A program made the translations under genes and the position numbers. A stretch of DNA of 48,311 nt, from contig JAFGMV010000123.1 of assembly GCA_016927315.1 (NCBI GenBank), forward strand, positions 1-48,311, read 5' to 3'. Below the pieces are notes generated by a model, which was not told where the DNA came from, ran no database searches, and saw only the letters and a list, made by a program, of their open reading frames with translations. Below, one piece after another: positions 1 to 8,358 of the stretch. Positions within the stretch are counted from its first letter, which is position 1. Each line of letters starts with the position of its first letter. Origin of the DNA: Anaerolineales bacterium. GTDB taxonomy: Bacteria; Chloroflexota; Anaerolineae; Anaerolineales; Villigracilaceae.

Positions 1-54
1 CTGACCCCCAAGAACGAAATAGGTGTTTGTGATCTGCCTGTAACCCTGGAGTAA
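1..54 (+). CDS. C-terminal end of an upstream gene (partial)
   Basis: The window opens in a frame that stays open for 17 codons and ends at TAA (52-54). The short tail has no recognisable motif. It may be the end of a gene lying before the window, since the next gene starts about 70 bases later on the same strand. The stretch is too short to distinguish from chance. Confidence 0.35.
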   Translation: MTPKNEIGVCDLPVTLE

Positions 55-125
55 GAAAAGTGGTATAGAATTCAATCGTCGAGTATCTATTGTGCGCAAA
101 ATTGATTAATTGGAAAAATTGTTAC

Positions 126-1757
126 ATGAAATTTATCCGAAAATACGAGTTCCTGCTTCCTGTTTTTCTGTTTATCCTGTTCTGTGCAGTAACCATTCCG
201 GGAATATCCTGGGGAGCACCTGATATCTGGAACCCTGATGAGTTGTTCGCAAGGGTTGATAAAGCCCTGGCAGGGAAATGGGAATTCGACGAAACCAATC
301 TTGATTATCCATCCCTGCCCAAATACGTGATGTTCGGGATTGGGAAAGTCGTATACGCATTAGGGTATTCGACTTCAGAATTTCTGATTGCTGCCCGGTT
401 GGTTTCTGTCTTGTTGGGCGGTTCGGTGGTTGTACTGACCTACCTGATCGCCAGAAATGTGAAGGCGGAGATAATTCCCAGTACGCTGGCAGCTTTGCTG
501 GTCTTTTCCAGCAGCGAGCTGGTTCACAATGCTCAATTTGCACATAATGATCTCTACCTTCTTTTTTTCGTGACCCTGTCATTGTATTGTTTGATAAAGT
601 ACAGGCAGGCAGGCAGCAGACTCTGGCTCTATGGCGCCTTTCTTTTTGTAGGGATGGCGGCCTCCAGTAAGTACAATGGCGGGGTCTTCCTTCTGGCAGT
701 TGTCCTCACCTTTTTTATTGTAGAGGGTAGGGCCATCTATAAAGATTTTATCAGAAGCGCCGAGACTTTTGCCCTGGGGATTATTCTTTGTTTCCTTGGA
801 TATGCACTCGGAACACCCAAAGCCCTGTTATGGATGTCTTATTACACCAAAAGGCTGCTGCCGATGCTCGTATATATTTCTGCCTATGGGAAAGACGGCG
901 ATAATACCATAGGTCTATACGGGCAGTGGACTACTTTCAGGTCAGCTGTTGGTGAACCGGTATACTACTTGTTTTTATTCGTTGTCCTGTGGTATGGGGC
1001 AGTATGGGTGCTCAAAACCTGGAAGAATGTCCAGGTTGGGAAGGATCGATTACGCCTGGTGCTGATCCTGGTGATTGCAATTCTGGTATTTGATTACCCA
1101 ATCATGGTATCCTATAACTATCAGGCAAGGTTTTTTCTGGGGCTTATTCCCATGCTGGCGATACTGTCCGCCTTATGGGTTGATGATTTGATGCACATTA
1201 TTCAAAAATGGGATATCCCTTACTTGCGAATGGTAGTCATGCTGCTGATGGGTATCACTATCGGCTGGTCAATGCTTCGTGTGGTCAGTGTTAAGCTCCT
1301 GTTTTACAATGACGCGCGTATCCCGGCCAGTGAATTTGTGGCAGGTCTGCCGGCGGGCGCATCACTCGAACATACATTTTATTCTCCATCGATTCCGCAG
1401 GACCATTTCGAGCGTGAACATAACTATCCGGTTTTCTTCCCGAAGGTTCCCGGTCAGGAAATACCCACCCCCGGGCCCAATAAACCCTTCAAGGCCTATA
1501 ATGAAGGAGAAGCCGGACTTGATGAACGGGAGACAGATTACCTGGTGATTGACAGTTTTACTTACGACAGGTTTGAAAACCAGTACATCTGTGAAACCAA
1601 CCGCCTGGAATGTGATTTCTTCAAAGCGCTGCGATCAGGAAAGACCGGTTACCGCCAGATCACTTCCTACAGTTATTCACTGCCTTCCTATCTGCCTCAG
1701 ATAGAAATCTCTTTTGTAAATCCGGATATTGAAATCTATGAGCGAATTCGAGATTAG
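126..1757 (+). CDS. GT39/PMT-like membrane glycosyltransferase
   Basis: Integral membrane protein of about 543 residues with many hydrophobic helices. It resembles the dolichyl-phosphate-mannose mannosyltransferase / ArnT class (GT39), which transfers a sugar from a polyprenyl-phosphate donor on the outer face of the membrane. After the first helix comes a loop with an Asp-Glu pair (D38-E39 from the ATG), the place of the catalytic acid in this family, and an AHND-like segment follows further on. The C-terminal ~130 residues look soluble and extracytoplasmic. A TTG at 90 would add 12 residues, but the ATG at 126 puts a normal signal-anchor (basic residues then a helix) at the N-terminus. The 3' end overlaps era by 20 bases, suggesting co-transcription. 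The acceptor cannot be told from sequence. Confidence 0.8.
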   Translation: MKFIRKYEFLLPVFLFILFCAVTIPGISWGAPDIWNPDELFARVDKALAGKWEFDETNLDYPSLPKYVMFGIGKVVYALGYSTSEFLIAARLVSVLLGGSVVVLTYLIARNVKAEIIPSTLAALLVFSSSELVHNAQFAHNDLYLLFFVTLSLYCLIKYRQAGSRLWLYGAFLFVGMAASSKYNGGVFLLAVVLTFFIVEGRAIYKDFIRSAETFALGIILCFLGYALGTPKALLWMSYYTKRLLPMLVYISAYGKDGDNTIGLYGQWTTFRSAVGEPVYYLFLFVVLWYGAVWVLKTWKNVQVGKDRLRLVLILVIAILVFDYPIMVSYNYQARFFLGLIPMLAILSALWVDDLMHIIQKWDIPYLRMVVMLLMGITIGWSMLRVVSVKLLFYNDARIPASEFVAGLPAGASLEHTFYSPSIPQDHFEREHNYPVFFPKVPGQEIPTPGPNKPFKAYNEGEAGLDERETDYLVIDSFTYDRFENQYICETNRLECDFFKALRSGKTGYRQITSYSYSLPSYLPQIEISFVNPDIEIYERIRD

Positions 1758-2673
1758 AGACACACCAGAAGATTTCCATTCCGGGTTTGTCGCGGTGGTG
1801 GGGCGTCCCAATGTGGGTAAATCGACCCTGATCAATGCCATCCTGGGGCAGAAGGTCGCAGCGGTATCGCCGCGCCCGCAGATGACGCGCCGCCGCCAGT
1901 TGGGAATATTGACCCTGGAAAACGCCCAGGTTTCTTTTGTCGATACACCCGGCTTCCACCAGCCTCATCATAAATTGGGACAATTCCTCAATCAGGAAGC
2001 CGAAGAAGCTCTTGTAGGCGTCGATGTGGTGCTGTGGTTGGTGGACGCCAGCAGTAAGTTGAATGAAGAAGACCAGCGGATCGCGGCCCTCTTGCTTGCG
2101 TTGACCCACCGCACACCGGTGGTACTGGCGATTAACAAGACCGACCTGATTTATGCGGACGCACTGGCTGCCTGCCGGGAAGAGTACCAGGCTTTGCTGC
2201 CAGATGCGACGGTGATGACGCTTTCTGCAACCCGTGGGGATGGCCGTGATGAATTATTGGCCACCCTGATCGATTACCTGCCGGTTCATCCGCCCGACTT
2301 TCCTGAAGGGCAGATCACGGATCTGTACGAGAGGGAGATTGCGGCAGACCTGATCCGTGGAGCCGCTCTTGAATTCCTGCGTGACGAGATCCCCCACAGC
2401 CTGGTGGTGCGCATGGATGAGTATACCGAGCGGGGGGAGTCAGGCGCTTATCTCGCCGCGACTTTGTTTGTAGAACGGGATTCTCAGAAAGGTATTGTGA
2501 TCGGCAAGGGGGGAGAGATGCTCAAGAAGATTGGCACATTGTCCAGGGAGCTGATCGAAGAGATGAGCGGCCGCAGGGTCTTTGTGCATTTGCGGGTCAA
2601 GGTATTGAAAGATTGGCGCAACGATGAAACCTGGCTGCGTCGTTTTGGTTATAAGCTTAAAAAGCAGCGATAG
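1738..2673 (+). CDS. era: GTPase Era (30S ribosome maturation)
   Basis: Era binds 16S rRNA and helps assemble the small ribosomal subunit. The 311-residue protein has the expected order: G1 P-loop GRPNVGKS at residues 22-29, switch region, G3 DTPG, G4 NKTD, then a C-terminal KH domain with the VIGKGGEMLKKIG loop. Length is normal. A TTG three codons upstream is in frame, but the ATG at 1738 is the better start. It lies inside the end of the preceding glycosyltransferase gene, so translation is probably coupled. No key residue is missing. Confidence 0.97.
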   Translation: MSEFEIRDTPEDFHSGFVAVVGRPNVGKSTLINAILGQKVAAVSPRPQMTRRRQLGILTLENAQVSFVDTPGFHQPHHKLGQFLNQEAEEALVGVDVVLWLVDASSKLNEEDQRIAALLLALTHRTPVVLAINKTDLIYADALAACREEYQALLPDATVMTLSATRGDGRDELLATLIDYLPVHPPDFPEGQITDLYEREIAADLIRGAALEFLRDEIPHSLVVRMDEYTERGESGAYLAATLFVERDSQKGIVIGKGGEMLKKIGTLSRELIEEMSGRRVFVHLRVKVLKDWRNDETWLRRFGYKLKKQR

Positions 2674-2723
2674 TTCGCAGTTTCGCTTTTAGGGTTTTCG
2701 TAACAGGGAAAGGAGAGATCACC

Positions 2724-3386
2724 ATGTGGATCCTGATTGTAATCGCCCTGCTTTTCGCGATACTCGAATCGCTGGCCCTTTGGAAGGGCTGGCAGAAGCT
2801 GGAGATGGTTGTCAAACCGGGGGTGGCCATCCTGATGCTTGTCTGGCTTTCCCAAACCGCCGGGCTGCACGGCCCCCCATTGTGGTTCGGCATCGGGCTG
2901 CTGTTCTCAGCCGCCGGCGACCTGGCATTGATCTTTATCGACCGCCTTTTCATTCAGGGGCTGGTAGCATTCCTGCTGGCGCATATCGCTTACCTGGTCG
3001 GGTTCAATATCCCGCTTCCGGAGTTCAACGGCTGGGGTCCCTTTGTGGCGATTGTCATTGGCCTGACCGCACTCAGGCTGGTCCGCCCGATTGTCAACGG
3101 TGTGCGCGCCAGGGGGCAGGATCGACTGGTTGTACCGGTGATCGTTTACAGCACCGTTATCACCCTGATGCTGCTGGCTGCGTTTTTGACGCTCTTCCGC
3201 TCCGGTTGGCATCTGCCGGCGGCCTTGACCGTCAGCCTGGGCGCCCTGTTGTTCTTCGTATCTGATGTCATCCTGGCCTGGAACCGGTTTGTCGCCCCCA
3301 TCAAGAACGGCCGCATGATCAATATCGGCCTGTACCACCTGGCGCAGATCATCCTGATCGTTGGTGTGGGGCTGCAGTTTTCCTGA
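2724..3386 (+). CDS. YhhN/TMEM86 family membrane protein (lysoplasmalogenase-like)
   Basis: A 220-residue membrane protein with about seven to eight hydrophobic helices. It matches the YhhN family, whose animal members (TMEM86) hydrolyse the vinyl-ether bond of lysoplasmalogens. Two conserved acidic signatures are visible: an AAGDLALIF segment near residue 55 and an FVSDVILAWNRF segment near residue 180. A strong ribosome binding site (AAAGGAGAG) stands before the ATG. It lies 50 bases after era on the same strand and may be in the same transcript. Plasmalogens occur in many anaerobes, so the activity is plausible, but the bacterial substrate is not shown by the sequence. Confidence 0.8.
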   Translation: MWILIVIALLFAILESLALWKGWQKLEMVVKPGVAILMLVWLSQTAGLHGPPLWFGIGLLFSAAGDLALIFIDRLFIQGLVAFLLAHIAYLVGFNIPLPEFNGWGPFVAIVIGLTALRLVRPIVNGVRARGQDRLVVPVIVYSTVITLMLLAAFLTLFRSGWHLPAALTVSLGALLFFVSDVILAWNRFVAPIKNGRMINIGLYHLAQIILIVGVGLQFS

Positions 3387-3489
3387 GTTCAAACGTTCAG
3401 GGGTGAAGGGATCGGTTTGCGCCTCAGAAGTTTTTATCCGGCCAGCTTTGAGCCGGATTCCTGTACTGCTGCTGATCGTTTTCGGGGGA

Positions 3490-4380
3490 TCAATAGGTCT
3501 GCAGTGCTGTCCCGGCCAGTTTTTCAATGACGCCTAGAACGGCAGAATTGTCCAGGTTTCCCATACCCATTTCGAGCATGGCGTTGAACAATTGGGCGGT
3601 TTCAGCGCTCACCGGTAGGGGGATGCCATATTCACGGGCAGTTTCCATCACAATGTTCAGGTCTTTGGCCTGCATATAAGCCTTGAAACCGGGTTCCCGG
3701 TTCCCGGCAAACAGCCGTGCGGGTTTATTGTCAAGCGTCCAGCATTGGGCGGCCCCGGCGCTGATGGCCTGGACCACCTTCTTGGGGTCGGCGCCGGCCT
3801 TCTGGGCAAAGATCAGCAGTTCTCCCATGGCGACCATCTGGGCCGCGACCATGATCTGGTTGCAGGCTTTAGCGATTTGCCCCGCGCCGCTTTCACCGAC
3901 ATGTGTGATGGTCTTTCCCATGGCTTCGAAGATCGGCATTACGGTTTGCAGCGCGTCCACCGGCCCGCCGGCCATTATGGTCAGTGTGCCGTTTTGCGCG
4001 CCAATGTCGCCGCCGGAGACCGGGGCGTCCAACGATTGCACGCCCTTATCAGATAGGGCGGCGGCCACCTGACGGGCGGTAACCGGCTTAATGGTCGAGT
4101 TGTCAACGTGGATCAACCCCTCGTGCGCGCCTGCGATGATCCCCCTGGGACCGAGCGCAACCAGTTCCACATCCGGCGAATCGGGTAAATTGGTGAACAC
4201 GACGTCAACTTGTTCTGCAACTTCGGCCGGGGAGGAGGCCGGGGCGGCGCCTTCTTTGACCAGTTCATCCACCGCACCGCGGCTGCGGTTGTGCACGATG
4301 GTTGGGTATCCGGCTTTCATGATGTTTCTGGCAATGGGTTTTCCCATCAGGCCCAGGCCGATATAACCGACTTTCAACAT
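3490..4380 (-). CDS. Beta-hydroxyacid dehydrogenase (GarR / 3-hydroxyisobutyrate dehydrogenase family)
   Basis: NAD(P)-dependent dehydrogenase of 296 residues. The N-terminal Rossmann motif GLGLMGKPIA (residues 8-17) binds the cofactor. The substrate loop DAPVSGGDIGAQNGTL lies at residues 118-133, and the catalytic lysine of the family is K171 in a GQIAKACNQ context. The C-terminal helical domain is complete. Candidate substrates are tartronate semialdehyde (GarR/GlxR), 3-hydroxyisobutyrate or succinate semialdehyde; the sequence cannot decide. A consensus ribosome binding site (AAGGAGG) precedes the ATG. It converges with the YhhN-family gene and no pathway partner is adjacent. Confidence 0.9.
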   Translation of the reverse strand: MLKVGYIGLGLMGKPIARNIMKAGYPTIVHNRSRGAVDELVKEGAAPASSPAEVAEQVDVVFTNLPDSPDVELVALGPRGIIAGAHEGLIHVDNSTIKPVTARQVAAALSDKGVQSLDAPVSGGDIGAQNGTLTIMAGGPVDALQTVMPIFEAMGKTITHVGESGAGQIAKACNQIMVAAQMVAMGELLIFAQKAGADPKKVVQAISAGAAQCWTLDNKPARLFAGNREPGFKAYMQAKDLNIVMETAREYGIPLPVSAETAQLFNAMLEMGMGNLDNSAVLGVIEKLAGTALQTY

Positions 4381-4520
4381 TTCGCCTCCTTGGAATACTC
4401 TGCCGCGCGATTATATCAAATACGAAGGTGCGCCGCCGCTGAGAAAACCCGTCGGTAAGGCAAAAAACCTGGGAAAGGCAGTGCAAGAAACACACCCTCA
4501 GTGGGCGAGGAATTCCAAAT

Positions 4521-4597
4521 CAGTCGCCCACCCAGGCGCCATACCTCGCCCATCTATGCACCATCAGTCGCCCACCGGTGCACCCTGGATGGGCGAC
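4521..4597. repeat. Cluster of short direct and inverted repeats
   Basis: The 14-mer ATCAGTCGCCCACC occurs at 4519-4532 and again at 4563-4576. Inverted relatives (GTGGGCGAGG at 4501, CCTCGCCCAT at 4544, GGATGGGCGAC at 4587) lie in the same 100 bases. The cluster sits in the gene-poor stretch 4381-5080, just before a recombinase fossil, and may be a remnant of that element's end. No gene is seen in 4381-4625. Confidence 0.45.
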
Positions 4598-4628
4598 TTT
4601 CCTCCTGTATAGGGTTGGTATTCTATTT

Positions 4629-4976
4629 GTGAAAGACTGGACTGACCTCTTCCAGAAAGAAGACGATCCCGGCATGGTCAGGCACGGCAGGGGGGACGCC
4701 AGCGGGCAGGTTATCCCGGGCTGCCAGCGGCCGGTCCCTTCAACCCCTGCCATCCACATGCGTCTGGAGTGTTATCGCGCGGCAGCCGGGCTGGGCTTCG
4801 CTGCCCACCGGCTGCAGCACTCGTTTGCAAACGGCCTGTTGAACGTTGGAATGCCGGTCGCCAGCCTCCGGAAGCTGCCGGGATACCGCTGGCTCCTGGC
4901 CAATGATAAGCACGTGCAGACGGACTACCTGGCCGCATTCCGGTTTCCGGAAGGCAGGCCCTATGCCCGGGCCTGA
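4629..4976 (+). pseudogene. Tyrosine recombinase (integrase) C-terminal fossil
   Basis: The frame reads a run like the C-terminal half of a XerC/D-type recombinase: RLECYRAAAGL, then AHRLQHSFANGLLNVGMP, then SLRKLPGYRWL. The family signature is H-x-L-R; here the catalytic Arg is replaced by Gln (HRLQ). The usual LGH of the next box is degraded to PGY, and no clear tyrosine box follows. The N-terminal half is absent. It is therefore a decayed fragment and not an active gene. It marks an old insertion between the dehydrogenase and the helicase. Confidence 0.7.
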
Positions 4977-5067
4977 AACCAAACTCACCTGAAAACGCTA
5001 TGGCCTGAAGCGGGTCTGCGCCGGAGACAGGCGCCTGCCGCCGGGCACAGAAATGAACCGGCGTGGG

Positions 5068-5073
5068 TATAAT
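5068..5073 (+). promoter_or_regulatory. -10 box (TATAAT) giving a probable leaderless mRNA
   Basis: A perfect TATAAT ends 7 bases before the ATG at 5081 and there is no Shine-Dalgarno sequence. The expected transcription start therefore falls on or next to the A of the start codon. No good -35 box is visible. Confidence 0.55.
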
Positions 5074-5080
5074 TCAGTGC

Positions 5081-7636
5081 ATGTCACTGAATTCCCTGTT
5101 AGCCTATTGGAAGACTGACCCCGAGACCGTTCCCAACCTGGCCGTCTGGAAGACCACGCCGCCGCGTCCCGCCGAGACAAAACCCTTCCCCACCGACCTG
5201 CCGGATTCTTTAGACCGGTTGCTGCAGCAGCAAGGGATTCCGGCCCTGTACCGCCACCAGGCTGAAGCCTGGGAACTCTCCCGTTCCGGCTGCCACGTGG
5301 TCATTGCCACCAGCACCGCCAGCGGGAAGACCCTGGCCTACAACCTGCCCGTGCTGGCCGGGCTGCTAGAGAACCCTGAAGCACGCGCCCTGTATCTATT
5401 CCCCACAAAAGCACTGGCTCAAGACCAGTTCCAGGGGCTCAGGGTACAGGCATCGGCCCTCGAACCGTCTCCCGGTGTGGGGATTTACGATGGCGATACC
5501 CGGCAGCAGGACCGGGCTGGTATCCGCCAGAAGGCCCGGATCGTATTGACCAATCCTGATATGCTCCACACCGGTATCCTGCCGCACCACACGCTGTGGG
5601 AGAAGTTCTTTCGCAGTCTGAAGTTTGTTGTCATCGATGAAGTCCATACTTACCGGGGGGTGTTTGGTTCACACGTTGCCAATGTGCTGCGCAGGTTGAA
5701 GCGCGTCTGCCGATTCTACGGCGCCGACCCGCAGTTCATCCTCACGTCAGCCACGATCGGCAACCCGCAGGAACTGGCGGAAGGCCTGGTGGAAGCCCCG
5801 GTCGCGCTGGTGGACCAGGACGGCTCGGCCCGCGGCGAGCGGCATTTTCTTATTTACAACCCCCCGGTCGTGGACGAATCGCTCGGGTTGAGAAAGTCGG
5901 CCCTGATGGAAGCCGTGCGGCTGGCGCAGGATTTGCAGGTCAGCGATGTGCAGTCGGTGGTCTTTGCCCGCTCGCGCCGCTCGGTGGAAATGATCCTGAG
6001 CTATTTGCAGGAAGCCGGGCCCCGGGATGCAGGTGACAGCCTTTCAGCCGCTTCCTCAGGGAAGACCATCCGGGGATACCGCTCGGGGTATCTGCCTTCG
6101 CAGCGCAGGGAAATCGAAAAGGGGCTGCGGGATGGTTCCGTCCGGCTGGTGGTCGCCACCAATGCACTGGAACTGGGGATCGATATCGGCGGGCTGGGGG
6201 CTGCCCTGTTGACCGGTTATCCGGGAACGATCGCCTCCACCTGGCAGCAGGCCGGGCGGGCCGGGCGCGGAGATGCCCCGGCGGTTTCGGTCCTGATCGC
6301 CACGCCTGCGCCGCTCGACCAGTTCCTGGCACACCATCCGGAATATTTCTTTGCCCGGTCGCCGGAACAGGCTCTGATCAACCCGGACCACCTGGTGATC
6401 TTGCTCAACCACCTGCGCAGCGCTGCCTTTGAGCTGCCTTTCAGACCCGCTGAAGGTTTCGGGGAGCTCCCCATGGAGACGGTCAATGAATTCCTGGCCT
6501 TCCTGGAAGCCAGCGGGGAGCTGCATGCTTCTGAAGAGAAGTACTTCTGGATGGCCGATAAATACCCGGCCGCGGCGGTCTCACTGCGGTCGGCCTCCCC
6601 CGAAACGGTTGTCCTGCATGCTGAGGAAGACGGTGTTGTCCGGACCATCGGCACAGTCGACCTGGCCTCAGCCTCCTGGATGGTACACCCGCGGGCTGTG
6701 TACCTGCACCAGGGACAGCAGTATTATGTCCAGGAGCTGGACCTGGAGACCAATACGGCCACACTGATCCCTGTGGCGTTGGATTACTACACCCAGCCCC
6801 AGCGTCGCACCGAGATCAGCTTGCTGTCCGAGATGGACCGGGCTGTGGTCCCCGGCGGTGAAAAATTCTATGGTGAGATGCAGGTGACCACACAGGCGGC
6901 CGGTTTCCGCAAGGTGGCCTGGTTAACTTATGAAAACCTTGGCGAAGAACCGCTCGACCTGCCGCCGACCGAATTCCAAACCACGGGATACTGGCTGACG
7001 CTTGCTGAAGATATGGTCGCGAAGCTCAGTGTAGACGGCTTGTGGGCGAATGCTCCGAATGATTATGGCCCCGGATGGGCGGTGCTGCGTGACCGTGTGC
7101 GCGCCCGGGACGACTATACCTGCCAGAACTGCGGCCGGGTCGAGTCGCGGCGCCAGCATGATGTGCATCATAAGGTCCCCTTCCGCAGCTTCAAGGATGA
7201 GCAGGGCCGCATTCTGCGGGAAAAGGCCAACCGGCCCGACAACCTGGTGACCCTGTGCCCGGAGTGCCACCACCGGGTGGAGAGCAGCGTCCGCATGCGC
7301 AGCGGCCTGGCCGGGCTGTCGTATGTCTTTGGGCAGCTGGCGCCGCTCTTCCTGATGTGTGATTCAGGCGACCTGGGTGTACATGCCGATCCGGCCTGGG
7401 CGGCTGCACAGAGCCGGCCGGCAGTGGTCCTGTACGACAATGTACCGGGGGGGATCGGTTTCAGCCAGAAGCTGTTCGACCTGCATGCGCAGCTGGCGGC
7501 GGGCGCCCTGGAGCTGGTTTCCGGGTGTGCCTGCCAGGATGGCTGTCCTTCGTGTGTGGGGCCCGGGGGTGAAAACGGCGTGGGCGGCAAGCAGGAGACG
7601 CTGGCCATCCTGAGACACCTGGAAGGCAGCTCGTGA
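5081..7636 (+). CDS. DEAD/DEAH-box helicase with DUF1998 domain and inserted HNH nuclease (MrfA/YprA-like)
   Basis: An 851-residue superfamily 2 helicase. The P-loop TASGKT ends at residues 82-84, the Walker B/DEVH motif follows (VVIDEVH), and the second RecA domain has the ELGIDIGGL and QQAGRAGRG motifs. The C-terminal DUF1998 region ends in a four-cysteine cluster (CACQDGCPSC), as in MrfA, a DNA-repair helicase. Unusually, an HNH-type module is inserted at about residues 670-740: C681-x2-C684, HDVHH at 693-697, then C726-x2-C729-HH. A GTG at 5063 is in frame, but the ATG at 5081 follows a TATAAT box by 7 bases. The likely role is repair or processing of damaged or foreign DNA. Confidence 0.9.
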   Translation: MSLNSLLAYWKTDPETVPNLAVWKTTPPRPAETKPFPTDLPDSLDRLLQQQGIPALYRHQAEAWELSRSGCHVVIATSTASGKTLAYNLPVLAGLLENPEARALYLFPTKALAQDQFQGLRVQASALEPSPGVGIYDGDTRQQDRAGIRQKARIVLTNPDMLHTGILPHHTLWEKFFRSLKFVVIDEVHTYRGVFGSHVANVLRRLKRVCRFYGADPQFILTSATIGNPQELAEGLVEAPVALVDQDGSARGERHFLIYNPPVVDESLGLRKSALMEAVRLAQDLQVSDVQSVVFARSRRSVEMILSYLQEAGPRDAGDSLSAASSGKTIRGYRSGYLPSQRREIEKGLRDGSVRLVVATNALELGIDIGGLGAALLTGYPGTIASTWQQAGRAGRGDAPAVSVLIATPAPLDQFLAHHPEYFFARSPEQALINPDHLVILLNHLRSAAFELPFRPAEGFGELPMETVNEFLAFLEASGELHASEEKYFWMADKYPAAAVSLRSASPETVVLHAEEDGVVRTIGTVDLASASWMVHPRAVYLHQGQQYYVQELDLETNTATLIPVALDYYTQPQRRTEISLLSEMDRAVVPGGEKFYGEMQVTTQAAGFRKVAWLTYENLGEEPLDLPPTEFQTTGYWLTLAEDMVAKLSVDGLWANAPNDYGPGWAVLRDRVRARDDYTCQNCGRVESRRQHDVHHKVPFRSFKDEQGRILREKANRPDNLVTLCPECHHRVESSVRMRSGLAGLSYVFGQLAPLFLMCDSGDLGVHADPAWAAAQSRPAVVLYDNVPGGIGFSQKLFDLHAQLAAGALELVSGCACQDGCPSCVGPGGENGVGGKQETLAILRHLEGSS

Positions 7637-7643
7637 GGATACC

Positions 7644-7672
7644 TTGACTTTGCTTGCAATACTCTTTATGCT
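7644..7672 (+). promoter_or_regulatory. Promoter of the MazEF-type pair
   Basis: -35 TTGACT (7644-7649), a 17-base spacer, and -10 TATGCT (7667-7672). Downstream, GGTATAA occurs twice as a direct repeat (7677 and 7688 regions) and could bind the antitoxin. The antitoxin ATG is at 7697. Confidence 0.6.
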
Positions 7673-7696
7673 TCTGGTATAAAAAAAGGTATAACC

Positions 7697-7942
7697 ATGT
7701 CCAATAGAAAAACAGCAGTTTCCATCCAGGAACCTATTTTTGAGCAGGCAGAAAAGCTGGCCAGCGAATTGAACCTCTCACGCAGCAGTCTTTACACGCT
7801 GGCCCTGGAAGCCTTTATTGGCCAATATTAGAACGAACGCCTGCTGCGTGAGATCAATGCAGCCTATGAAACGGATGACAGCGAAGATAAGCTTCGCGGG
7901 AAAACCCGCCGGGTACAGCGTCGAATTGTTGAGGATGAATGG
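7697..7942 (+). pseudogene. CopG/MazE-type antitoxin with in-frame amber stop
   Basis: From ATG 7697 the frame encodes a ribbon-helix-helix antitoxin N-terminus (VSIQEPIFEQAEKLASELNL then SRSSLYTLALEAF). It stops at TAG (7829-7831) after 44 residues. The same frame then continues for 36 further codons with typical antitoxin C-terminal sequence (NERLLREINAAY, then RRIVEDEW) to TAA at 7942. That TAA overlaps the toxin ATG, the usual coupled arrangement. A single substitution such as CAG or GAG to TAG explains this. TAG is used as a normal stop elsewhere in the window (for example era and the DUF1156 gene), so general recoding is unlikely. The truncated product keeps the DNA-binding part but loses the toxin-neutralising tail. 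Confidence 0.8.
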
Positions 7943-8295
7943 TAATTCAACAGGGGGATATTTACTGGGTGGAACTGGAACAACCAGCAGGGTCAGAGCC
8001 GGGATACCGGCATCCTCATATTGTCATCCAAAACAATGTTTACAACCAGAGCCGGATCAACACCGTTGTTTTATGTACACTGAGTTCAAATATTAATAGA
8101 GCAAAGATTCCGGGGAATATCCTACTCGAAGAGGGAGAAGCGGGATTATCCAAAGCCAGTGTGGTTCTGGTATCCCAGATTGTCACAGTAGAGAAAGCTT
8201 GCCTGGATGAATATGTTGGTACGGTTTCTCGCAGCCAGATGCAGCAAATTCTGAATGGGATCGATCTTGTCCTGCAGCCTCGTGAATTGGAATAG
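7939..8295 (+). CDS. MazF/PemK-type endoribonuclease toxin
   Basis: A 118-residue protein of the CcdB/PemK fold. The N-terminus (GDIYWVEL), the Arg in GYRHPHIVIQN, the CTLSSN strand and the VVLVSQIVTV strand all match MazF/PemK toxins, which cut mRNA at short sequence motifs. The reading frame is intact. The start codon overlaps the antitoxin frame (ATGGTAA), so the pair was built for coupled translation. An intact toxin beside a nonsense-mutated antitoxin is odd. Either the toxin is silently inactive, another antitoxin covers it, or the stop is suppressed or a sequence error. Confidence 0.88.
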   Translation: MVIQQGDIYWVELEQPAGSEPGYRHPHIVIQNNVYNQSRINTVVLCTLSSNINRAKIPGNILLEEGEAGLSKASVVLVSQIVTVEKACLDEYVGTVSRSQMQQILNGIDLVLQPRELE

Positions 8296-8300
8296 TGATG

Positions 8301-8322
8301 ACCGGACCAAGTCCGGTATAAT
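8301..8322 (+). promoter_or_regulatory. Promoter with operator-like palindrome before the Sec peroxiredoxin
   Basis: ACCGGAC-CAA-GTCCGGT (8301-8317) is a perfect 7-base inverted repeat. Its last base begins a consensus TATAAT (8317-8322). No -35 consensus is seen at the right distance. This suggests control by a dimeric regulator at this position. Confidence 0.5.
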
Positions 8323-8358
8323 TATTGTATTGAACTATTCATCAGAACAGGAGCCGAC

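Noticed and set aside
2907..3527. A 206-codon frame on the minus strand
   Set aside because: Shadow of the YhhN-family gene; low-complexity charged sequence with no hydrophobic or catalytic pattern.
4521..4597. CRISPR array
   Set aside because: The repeats are only 14 bases, two copies, with no regular spacers and no cas genes anywhere in the window.
7829..7831. Amber codon in the antitoxin read as pyrrolysine or general TAG recoding
   Set aside because: Several well-defined genes in the window end in TAG, and no Pyl-related context is present; a nonsense mutation is simpler.
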